Assembly: GCF_947499265.1 (NCBI RefSeq)
Contig: NZ_CANMNK010000002.1
Location: forward strand, 637,123 to 701,122
Source of the DNA: an uncultured Roseobacter sp.
GTDB taxonomy: Bacteria > Pseudomonadota > Alphaproteobacteria > Rhodobacterales > Rhodobacteraceae
Direction of reading: 5' to 3'
Length of the DNA: 64,000 bases
In this document: positions 57,937-64,000 of the stretch, one piece after another
Numbering within the stretch: position 1 is the stretch's first letter
How the letters are laid out: every line of letters starts with the position of its first letter
Program-made: the position numbers and the translations under genes
Notes under the pieces: generated by a model
Told to the model about the DNA's origin: nothing
The model's input: only the letters and a program-made list of their open reading frames with translations
Databases searched by the model: none

Positions 57937-58262
57937 TGGCGCCAAGCGCATCACATGAAGGACAAGCCAAGCCAATCAAGCTGGGCCACCCCTGGCGTCT
58001 TATGCCGGAGACACGGGAGCTGACGCTATTGGTGCTCGGGCATCTCATCGTGTTTTTCATGTCGATGGGCCACGATGAAATCGTTGCTGAACTTGTCGAA
58101 GATGGCTGGCTGATCGGGCAATACGCGGAACGGTTTGAGATCGTCATTGGGTTTGTCCTGTTTTTATGCTGGAGCGCACTCACACTTAGGCTGTTCACCG
58201 TGCTTCAACGTGCGCGTGCGTCCAGCGGTTTGTGCCCGGCCTGTGACGAAGCCAAGCGATAA
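57936..58262 (+). CDS. Small hypothetical membrane protein in the suf operon
   Basis: 108 residues with two hydrophobic segments ([17 protein letters not shown] and [19 protein letters not shown]). The soluble C-terminal tail contains a Cys pair ([11 protein letters not shown]), a CxxC that could bind metal or be redox active. No family recognised. The 1-bp overlap with sufB and 11-bp gap to the next gene place it firmly in the operon. A link to Fe-S assembly is only inferred from position. Confidence 0.75.
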   Translation: MAPSASHEGQAKPIKLGHPWRLMPETRELTLLVLGHLIVFFMSMGHDEIVAELVEDGWLIGQYAERFEIVIGFVLFLCWSALTLRLFTVLQRARASSGLCPACDEAKR

Positions 58263-58273
58263 GACTGGAAACG

Positions 58274-58591
58274 ATGATGATCCTGACCACCACCAACACC
58301 GTCGAAGGCCGCCCGATCACCGCGTACAAAGGGATCGTCGTGGGCGAGGCGATCATGGGCGCGAATATCGTGCGCGACTTCTTTGCCTCGGTCACGGATG
58401 TGATTGGCGGGCGCTCGGGCGCTTACGAGAGCAAGCTCAAGGATGCCCGCGATGAAGCCATGCATGAGATCGAGGAACGCGCAGCCGCGCTTGGGGCCAA
58501 TGCGGTGGTGGGCATTGATCTGGATTACGAGGTGATCGGGGACAGCATGCTGATGGTTTCCGTCTCCGGTACGGCTGTCACGATCACCTAA
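58274..58591 (+). CDS. YbjQ/UPF0145 family protein
   Basis: 105 residues. The 'heavy-metal-binding' YbjQ fold shows as [39 protein letters not shown] and [18 protein letters not shown], ending [10 protein letters not shown]. The family forms pentamers in crystal structures; metal binding is a label with little biochemical support. It starts 11 bp after the preceding gene and 71 bp before sufC, so it sits inside the suf operon. Confidence 0.9.
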   Translation: MMILTTTNTVEGRPITAYKGIVVGEAIMGANIVRDFFASVTDVIGGRSGAYESKLKDARDEAMHEIEERAAALGANAVVGIDLDYEVIGDSMLMVSVSGTAVTIT

Positions 58592-58662
58592 AGAACATCG
58601 CGCAATACACTGAATGAGAACACTTTCCACCCCGGTGGAGCCCGAATGAAAAGGATAAGAAA

Positions 58663-59418
58663 ATGCTGAGCATCAAGAACCTGCACGTGAAACTGGAAGA
58701 AGAGGATAAGCAGATTCTCAAAGGCGTCGATCTGGAAATCGAAGCGGGTACTGTCCATGCGATCATGGGGCCCAATGGCTCCGGCAAGTCGACCCTGTCA
58801 TATGTTCTGTCCGGCAAGGATGGCTACGAGGTGACCGAAGGCGCGGCCACGCTTGAGGGCGCGGATGTGCTGGAGATGGAGCCCGAAGAGCGCGCCGCCG
58901 CTGGCTTGTTTTTGGCGTTTCAATACCCGGTCGAAATCCCCGGTGTGGGCAATATGACCTTCCTGCGCACGGCGGTGAATGCGCAACGCAAAGCCCGCGG
59001 CGAGGAGGAAATGTCCGCCTCTGACTTCCTCAAGGCCGTGCGTGCCCGCGCCAAGGAGCTGAAGATCGATGCGGATATGCTGAAACGGCCCGTCAATGTC
59101 GGCTTTTCCGGTGGCGAGAAAAAGCGGAATGAAATCATGCAGATGGCCATGCTTGAGCCCAAGATGTGCATTCTGGATGAAACCGATTCCGGCCTGGATG
59201 TGGACGCGATGAAACTGGTCTCCGAAGGGGTGAACGCGCTGCGCTCCGAAGGGCGCGGCTTCCTTGTGATCACCCACTATCAGCGCTTGCTCGATCACAT
59301 CAAACCGGACGTTGTGCACATCATGGCGGATGGCAAGATCGTGAAATCGGGGGGGCCGGAACTGGCGCTCGAAGTCGAAAACAACGGCTATGCCGGCATC
59401 CTGGCTGAGGTGGCGTAA
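58663..59418 (+). CDS. sufC: Fe-S cluster assembly ATPase SufC
   Basis: 251 residues. It is the ABC-type ATPase of SufBCD. Walker A is GPNGSGKSTLSY (about residues 36-47), the signature is VGFSGGEKKRNEIMQ (about 145-159), Walker B is MCILDETDSGLDVDA, and the switch histidine is in LVITHYQRLLDHI. The Q-loop region FLAFQYPVEIPGV is SufC-like. AAGGATAAGAAA precedes ATG 58663. Its stop overlaps the sufD start (TAATG). Confidence 0.97.
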   Translation: MLSIKNLHVKLEEEDKQILKGVDLEIEAGTVHAIMGPNGSGKSTLSYVLSGKDGYEVTEGAATLEGADVLEMEPEERAAAGLFLAFQYPVEIPGVGNMTFLRTAVNAQRKARGEEEMSASDFLKAVRARAKELKIDADMLKRPVNVGFSGGEKKRNEIMQMAMLEPKMCILDETDSGLDVDAMKLVSEGVNALRSEGRGFLVITHYQRLLDHIKPDVVHIMADGKIVKSGGPELALEVENNGYAGILAEVA

Positions 59419-60698
59419 TGGCCGAAGCTGCAACACAGATGACAGCAACCGAGGCCCGGCTTGATGCTTTGAGCCTGCCGCAGGGGGGATGGTCCGAGGC
59501 CGCGCGCAAGGATGCTTTGGCACGTGTGCACGCCATGGGCCTGCCGGACCGGCGTGACGAATATTGGAAATACACCCGCCCGGAAACGCTGGTGCAGCCG
59601 GGCGCCGTCCCTGCAGCCCTTTTCGACAATGATGAAGCGCCGATTTTTGGCGAGATGGATCGGCTGAACATCGTTTTTGTCGATGGTATCTTTGATGCGG
59701 AAGCCTCCGATGATCTGTCGCTCGAAGAGGTGACCATCGAACGCCTTGCGGAAACGAAGTCGGATATTCACTGGGCGCGCGATCTTTACGGCGTGCTGGA
59801 AGCCAGGGGGCAAGACCCGGTTGTCCGACCGCTGGCTGCGCTGAATACCGCTTTCGCCACAGACGGCGTGCTGATCCATGTCACGGGCAAACCGTCGAAG
59901 CCGATCAACCTGACGTATCATCACCGGTCAGAAACCAGCGATGCGGTGCTGCACCACGTGATCCGTTTGGATGCGGGGGCGGAAGTCACGGTTCTGGAAA
60001 ACGGCCCGGCGGCGGCGCGCTTCAACAAATGCATGGAGGTTGATGTCGCGGACGGGGCACAATTCCATCACGTCCGGGCGCAAGGGCGCGATCATGAGCG
60101 GCGCGCGGCCACGCATCTCTTTGCCCGGTTGGGCGAGCAGAGCACCTTCAAATCGTTTACGCTGACCGCCAATGGCGTGCTGACCCGTAATGAATGTGTG
60201 ATTGAGTTGACCGGGGATGATGCGGTGGCGCATGTGGCGGGTGCCTGTGTTGGTGACGGGGATTTCCACCACGATGATACGGTGTTCATCACCCATGATG
60301 CGGTCGGCTGCGAAAGCCGCCAGGTCTTTAAGAAGGTGCTGCGCAATGGCGCAACCGGCGTGTTCCAGGGCAAGATTCTGGTCAAGAAAGATGCCCAGAA
60401 AACAGATGGATATCAGATCAGCCAATCCCTGCTGCTGGATGATGACAGTCAATTTCTGGCCAAGCCGGAGTTGGAGATCTACGCCGATGATGTGGCCTGT
60501 TCCCACGGCTCCACCTCGGGGGCGATTGATGAGGACGCGCTGTTTTACCTGCGCTCGCGCGGCGTGCGCGAAGCTCAGGCGACGGATCTTCTGACATTGG
60601 CCTTCCTTGCGGAAGCGGTGGAAGAGATCGAAAACGAGGATCTGCGCGAAGAGATCAATGGCCGTCTTGCGGCCTGGCTGGAACGGCATCGCGGCTAA
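59418..60698 (+). CDS. sufD: Fe-S cluster assembly protein SufD
   Basis: 426 residues. It is the SufB paralogue in the SufBCD complex. The N-terminus contains MGLPDRRDEYWKYTRPETLV. The shared SufB/SufD beta-helix core has VFQGKILVKKDAQKTDGYQI, and the C-terminal KPELEIYADDVACSHGSTSG and DEDALFYLRSRGV carry the conserved histidine. Its stop overlaps the following gene by 1 bp (TAATG at 60698), keeping the operon continuous. Confidence 0.96.
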   Translation: MAEAATQMTATEARLDALSLPQGGWSEAARKDALARVHAMGLPDRRDEYWKYTRPETLVQPGAVPAALFDNDEAPIFGEMDRLNIVFVDGIFDAEASDDLSLEEVTIERLAETKSDIHWARDLYGVLEARGQDPVVRPLAALNTAFATDGVLIHVTGKPSKPINLTYHHRSETSDAVLHHVIRLDAGAEVTVLENGPAAARFNKCMEVDVADGAQFHHVRAQGRDHERRAATHLFARLGEQSTFKSFTLTANGVLTRNECVIELTGDDAVAHVAGACVGDGDFHHDDTVFITHDAVGCESRQVFKKVLRNGATGVFQGKILVKKDAQKTDGYQISQSLLLDDDSQFLAKPELEIYADDVACSHGSTSGAIDEDALFYLRSRGVREAQATDLLTLAFLAEAVEEIENEDLREEINGRLAAWLERHRG

Positions 60699-61183
60699 TG
60701 GCGGTCACGCGCAACATCACGGCGACCTATCGCAACCCGGGCAAAGTATTGCGCGGGTTGTTGTCGCTTGGACCGCGCGAGGATCGCGCCCTGGCGTATC
60801 TGATGGCGGGTTGTGTGATTGTGTTTATCGCGCAGATGCCACGGCTCGCCCGCGAGGCGCATATTGAAGGCACCGAGTTGAACATGCTGCTGGGCGCCTC
60901 GCTCATGGCCTGGGTTTTTATTGCGCCGCTGATGCTGTATGGCCTTGCCAGCCTGTCGCATCTTGTGGCCAAGCTTTTTCGCGGGCAGGGGAGCCACTAT
61001 GGCGCGCGGCTGGCGCTGTTCTGGGCATTGCTCGCCGCGTCCCCGCTGATGTTGCTCAACGGGCTTGTGGCAGGGTTCATCGGGCCGGGATTGGAATTGC
61101 AGATCGTGGGGCTTGCGTGGTTTTTGGTGTTTGGCTGGTTTTGGATCGGCGGGTTGATCGCCGCAGAAAGGACGCCTGAGTGA
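60698..61183 (+). CDS. Yip1-domain-like membrane protein (first of two)
   Basis: 161 residues, about five hydrophobic helices. The pattern YRNPGKVLRGLLSLGPREDR, then ALAYLMAGCVIVFIAQMP, and AKLFRGQGSHYGARLALFWALLA fits the Yip1-like membrane family of bacteria. Function unknown. It is joined to sufD (TAATG) and to the next gene (GTGA), so it is translationally embedded in the suf operon. Confidence 0.8.
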   Translation: MAVTRNITATYRNPGKVLRGLLSLGPREDRALAYLMAGCVIVFIAQMPRLAREAHIEGTELNMLLGASLMAWVFIAPLMLYGLASLSHLVAKLFRGQGSHYGARLALFWALLAASPLMLLNGLVAGFIGPGLELQIVGLAWFLVFGWFWIGGLIAAERTPE

Positions 61184-61773
61184 CTGTGGCAGTGGATTGG
61201 CCGCAACTGGCCCTGCTGACCTTGCGCGATCCCAAATCCGCAGCGGCGCAGATCATGAGCTGGCAGATCGGGCGCACCGAGCTGTGGATGGCTGCAGCAT
61301 TGGTGGCGATCATCAGCACGATCATGTCGTCCCTGTCGAACTACCTGATCCCGGTTCCCGATCCACTGGCGGGTATGGTCGCGAGCCCCTTTACGCTTTT
61401 CATGATCGTTGCGGGTGGCTTCGTCATCACCGTGCATGCGATCTACTGGACCGGGCGCGCGATTGGCGGCAGCGGTGACATGGACGATCTGCTGGCGCTG
61501 CTGGTGTGGATGCAGGTCCTGCGCGCGGTCGCCCAGGTTGCCGTTCTGCTCACTGTTCTGTTGGTGCCTTTTCTGGCTGGTTTCCTGGTGCTGCTCATCG
61601 GGATTGCGACGCTTTGGGTGTTTTTGAATTTCATCAGCGCCGGGCTTCAGCTCAATTCTCTGGCCCGCGCCGTTATGGTCCTGCTGGCGGCGGTTCTGGC
61701 GCTGTCTGTGGGATTTTCCCTGCTCTTTTCAATGATTGGCGTCAGCGCCCTCGGAGTACCCGCGAATGTATGA
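61180..61773 (+). CDS. Yip1-domain-like membrane protein (second of two)
   Basis: 197 residues with five or six hydrophobic helices. The opening LTLRDPKSAAAQIMSWQIGR, then TELWMAAALVAIISTIMSSL, resembles Yip1-domain proteins of alphaproteobacteria. GTG 61180 overlaps the preceding stop by 4 bp; the sufS start (61766) lies inside its last codons (8-bp overlap). Close coupling within the suf operon suggests a related role, perhaps at the membrane, but none is demonstrated. Confidence 0.8.
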   Translation: MTVAVDWPQLALLTLRDPKSAAAQIMSWQIGRTELWMAAALVAIISTIMSSLSNYLIPVPDPLAGMVASPFTLFMIVAGGFVITVHAIYWTGRAIGGSGDMDDLLALLVWMQVLRAVAQVAVLLTVLLVPFLAGFLVLLIGIATLWVFLNFISAGLQLNSLARAVMVLLAAVLALSVGFSLLFSMIGVSALGVPANV

Positions 61774-62986
61774 TGTCACCGAAATCCGCAATGATTTTCC
61801 AATCCTTGGCCGTGAGGTCAATGGCAAGCCTCTGGTCTATCTCGACAATGGTGCCTCTGCGCAAAAGCCGCAGGTGGTAATTGATGCCGTCACCAACGCC
61901 TATGCCAACGAATACGCCAATGTGCACCGCGGGCTGCATTATCTGTCCAACCTGGCCACGGATAAATACGAAAGCGTCCGGGGCGTGATTGCAAGGTTCC
62001 TGAACGCAGGGTCCGAAGATGAGATCGTGCTGAATTCCGGCACCACCGAAGGCATCAACATGGTCGCCTACAGCTGGGCGATGCCGCGCATGGAAGCGGG
62101 CGATGAGATCGTGCTGAGCGTGATGGAACACCACGCCAATATCGTGCCCTGGCATTTCCTGCGCGAGCGGCAGGGCGTGGTGCTGAAGTGGGTGGACGTG
62201 GACAGCACTGGCTATCTCGATCCGCAGGCTGTTATCGATGCGATTGGGCCAAAGACGAAATTGGTGGCGATTTCCCACCTTTCCAATCTCTTAGGCACGC
62301 GGGTGGATGTGAAAACCATCACGCAGGAAGCGCATGCCCGCGGGGTGCCGGTCTTGGTGGATGGCAGTCAGGCAGCGGTTCACCAGCCGGTAGATGTATC
62401 CAACATCGGTTGTGATTTTTACGCCATCACGGGCCACAAGCTTTATGGCCCGTCCGGGTCCGGAGCGATCTATGTCAAATCAGATCGTATGGCCGAGATG
62501 CGCCCCTTCATCGGGGGCGGCGATATGATCCGTGACGTCAGCAAGGAAACCGTCACCTATAACGACCCGCCCATGAAGTTTGAAGCGGGGACACCCGGGA
62601 TTGTTCAGACGATCGGGCTTGGCGTGGCGCTGGAATACATGATGGGCCTGGGGATGCAGAACATCGCAGCCCATGAAGATCACCTGCGCGACTATACCGT
62701 TGAAAAGCTGGGCGGACTGAACTGGCTGCAGGTCCAAGGCACGACGCCGGACAAGGCTGCGATCTTCAGCTTCACGATGGATGGGGCCGCGCATGCGCAT
62801 GACATTTCCACGATCCTCGACAAAAAGGGCGTCGCGGTGCGGGCCGGGCAGCATTGTGTTGGGCCCCTGATGGCGCATATGGGTATTCCGGCCAGCTGTC
62901 GTGCGTCGTTCGGGCTCTACAACACCAAGGCAGAAGTCGATGTTCTGGTGGATGCGCTGGAGCTTGCACATGATCTTTTCGCCTGA
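61766..62986 (+). CDS. sufS: SufS-type cysteine desulfurase (class II)
   Basis: 406 residues. It supplies sulfur to SufBCD. The N-terminal RNDFPILGREVNGKPLVYLD, PLP lysine in AITGHKLYGPSGSGAIYV, and the catalytic cysteine in IPASCRASFGLYNTKAEVD identify class II desulfurases. ATG 61766 overlaps the preceding gene by 8 bp. It is the last gene of the operon visible; no sufE, sufU, sufA or DUF59 gene follows before the tRNA and the accessory edge. Confidence 0.96.
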   Translation: MYDVTEIRNDFPILGREVNGKPLVYLDNGASAQKPQVVIDAVTNAYANEYANVHRGLHYLSNLATDKYESVRGVIARFLNAGSEDEIVLNSGTTEGINMVAYSWAMPRMEAGDEIVLSVMEHHANIVPWHFLRERQGVVLKWVDVDSTGYLDPQAVIDAIGPKTKLVAISHLSNLLGTRVDVKTITQEAHARGVPVLVDGSQAAVHQPVDVSNIGCDFYAITGHKLYGPSGSGAIYVKSDRMAEMRPFIGGGDMIRDVSKETVTYNDPPMKFEAGTPGIVQTIGLGVALEYMMGLGMQNIAAHEDHLRDYTVEKLGGLNWLQVQGTTPDKAAIFSFTMDGAAHAHDISTILDKKGVAVRAGQHCVGPLMAHMGIPASCRASFGLYNTKAEVDVLVDALELAHDLFA

Positions 62987-63153
62987 GCGAAGCAAATCAC
63001 GGATTGTCCCCGCGGTTTCCCTCCAATTTGGGTGATTTGTTTGGGTGCGCGGGTTGGTATGTTTGGATGATGTCGCTAAACGCTACGATCTCCGTTGGCA
63101 CATCCGTTTTGCCGTTGCGAGGGGACGATCATGCCGCTATACCGCGCGTCAGT

Positions 63154-63230
<77 letters not shown>

Positions 63231-63276
63231 TAAAAGTCAATTGCTTGCTCGATGTAGGCGATTTTGGAAGCTTTTG

Positions 63277-63297
63277 TAGGAAGCACATAGGAAGCAC
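63277..63297 (+). repeat. Tandem TAGGAAGCAC direct repeat downstream of tRNA-Arg
   Basis: TAGGAAGCAC occurs at 63277-63286 and 63288-63297, an 11-bp period. Short direct repeats close to a tRNA 3' end can be arm-type recombinase sites, but two copies alone are weak evidence. Confidence 0.4.
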
Positions 63298-63359
63298 GCT
63301 GTGGGTAAAGGGTTGCCAGTTTCGATGGACTCCGAAGCCCAAAGATAGAGCTATAGATA

Positions 63360-63437
63360 GCTTGTTTACCTCAGAGCCACCTTCGCGCCTTCAATCTCGC
63401 GGCGAAGGTGGCTCTGAGGTAAACAAGCGCTTTTTTC
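63360..63437 (+). repeat. Perfect 27-bp inverted repeat with T-tract, terminator-like
   Basis: Bases 63360-63386 are the exact reverse complement of 63402-63428, with a 15-base loop. The right arm is followed by GCTTTTTTC. The stem is far longer than a normal intrinsic terminator. Only the plus strand has a T-tract. No gene is seen upstream on this strand after the tRNA, so the transcript it would stop is unclear. Confidence 0.75.
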
Positions 63438-63493
63438 TTGGAGAGTAAGAGCGGCTGTTACTTGGTCGCGACTTTAAGCCCTGCATCATCGTA

Positions 63494-63923
63494 CTAATCC
63501 TTTTTCTGGTAGGCTGAGAAGCAGTCGACCCCTATAGTGAGTGCCTTTGTCTCTCGCACGCCAAGGCCTTCTTCGATCATAAGCTCAAGCAGTCGATCGA
63601 TGTCTACAAGTTCAATCGTAGTTGCGTTCTCTTGTGAAGCAGCTTCCCTTGATCCTTTTGTGAATGTACCGGTGGTTAGGAAAATACCGCGTTCAGCGCG
63701 ACCCTGAATTGCGCCACGAAACTCGCGGATTTCGTAGGGGCCGACTGTTCCCTCATAGCGCTTGCACTGGAACACGACCTTGGTTCGGACGAAGCGGTTG
63801 ATCATAAGGTAGCCTTCGCCGTCGATGCCCTGATCGCCTCGCTGCCCGGTGACTTTAACATTTTCGAAACCAATATGGCGCAAGAGGGGCGCACATAGCT
63901 CTTCAAACCCCTTATCTGTGAGG
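63494..63923 (-). pseudogene. Mrr-type restriction endonuclease, 5' end missing
   Basis: About 143 codons of the Mrr catalytic domain are readable, from LTDKGFEELCAPLLRHIGFE through VKVTGQRGDQGIDGEG and VVFQCKRYEGTVGPYEIREF to TTGTFTKGSREAA. The PD-(D/E)XK residues appear as the Asp of GIDG and the QCK pair. The N-terminal DNA-binding domain and any ATG are absent. The frame runs back into a stop at the probable IS boundary near 63924. Mrr nucleases cut methylated or foreign DNA. An internal start near 63883 would make only a truncated domain, so it is probably inactive. Confidence 0.7.
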
Positions 63924-64000
63924 TGTCCTTCCCCCCTAGAACTGAGCCATTACATTGGCCGCGAGAGGGGTACGGGACATGGCGAGGAAGCGACATTCAG
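63924..64000 (+). mobile_element. Left end of a probable IS3-family insertion sequence, partial
   Basis: From about 63924 (TGTCCTTCCCC...) the Mrr similarity stops. At 63979 an ORF begins MARKRHS on the plus strand, the typical first residues of an IS3-family (IS407-like group) OrfA transposase. The element continues beyond the window, so its right end, inverted repeats and target duplication cannot be checked. Confidence 0.5.
63979..64000 (+). CDS. IS3-family transposase OrfA, first seven codons
   Basis: ATG 63979 starts MARKRHS and runs off the window. I recall this N-terminus from OrfA (helix-turn-helix) proteins of IS3-family elements common in roseobacters. Only seven residues are visible, so the call rests on them and on the adjacent broken Mrr gene. 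Confidence 0.45.

Overview
The window is a piece of a high-G+C alphaproteobacterial chromosome, almost certainly from the Rhodobacterales (Roseobacter group). Reasons: an iscR-led suf operon whose IscR has a single cysteine, a CckA hybrid kinase with a CtrA box in front of it, a recA with a GAAC-N7-GAAC SOS box, a CtaA-type haem A synthase, a zwf-pgl-pgi Entner-Doudoroff cluster, a DmdB-like acyl-CoA ligase, and several small families (Usg, DUF6614-like, DUF6356-like) typical of the group. Most of the window is chromosomal core with tightly packed genes, many joined by 4-bp stop/start overlaps.

Layout. 1-8.6 kb: 5' part of hemB (minus), a small membrane protein, mfd, a Bcr/CflA-type exporter, a FrnE-like DsbA protein with an acyl-CoA ligase, and a divergent XRE-cupin regulator. 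8.6-13.4 kb: an orphan family-5 solute-binding protein, a candidate small RNA, bdhA, a patatin and a DUF502 protein. 13.4-21.9 kb: psuK-psuG, a head-to-head DUF4198/HupE pair whose start codons overlap, a divergent ThiE/TenI-like protein, trmJ, ctaA and carboxypeptidase Taq. 21.9-32.9 kb: gyrA, usg, a radical SAM protein, zwf-pgl-pgi, a thioesterase, a DmdB-like ligase, a small secreted protein and tRNA-Gly(CCC). 32.9-37.6 kb: a methyltransferase overlapping a corrinoid-activation (RACo-like) gene, then guaB.

The most unusual stretch is 37.6-41.2 kb. A fragment resembling the start of an rsmB gene (37657) and one resembling its end (to 41151) flank about 3 kb of lower-G+C DNA. That DNA holds a transglutaminase-like gene and a complete, divergent rsmB. 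The simplest reading is that incoming DNA split the resident rRNA methyltransferase gene while supplying a replacement. After it come cckA, recA, alaS, a DUF1330 protein, typA, an SMR exporter with an Lrp regulator, icd, small conserved genes, and the suf operon (iscR, cysteine desulfurase, sufB, two small genes, sufC, sufD, two Yip1-like membrane proteins, sufS). A perfect Irr-type palindrome lies upstream of iscR.

The last kilobase looks like the edge of an accessory region. It has tRNA-Arg(CCG), a short tandem repeat, a perfect 27-bp inverted repeat with a T-tract, an Mrr-type nuclease gene lacking its 5' end, and the start of a probable IS3-family element running out of the window. No CRISPR array, rRNA gene or complete prophage was seen. 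The genes cooperate mainly as housekeeping modules: DNA repair (mfd, recA, gyrA), cell-cycle and competence signalling (cckA), central carbon flow (zwf, pgl, pgi, icd), and Fe-S cluster and haem supply (suf operon, hemB, ctaA).
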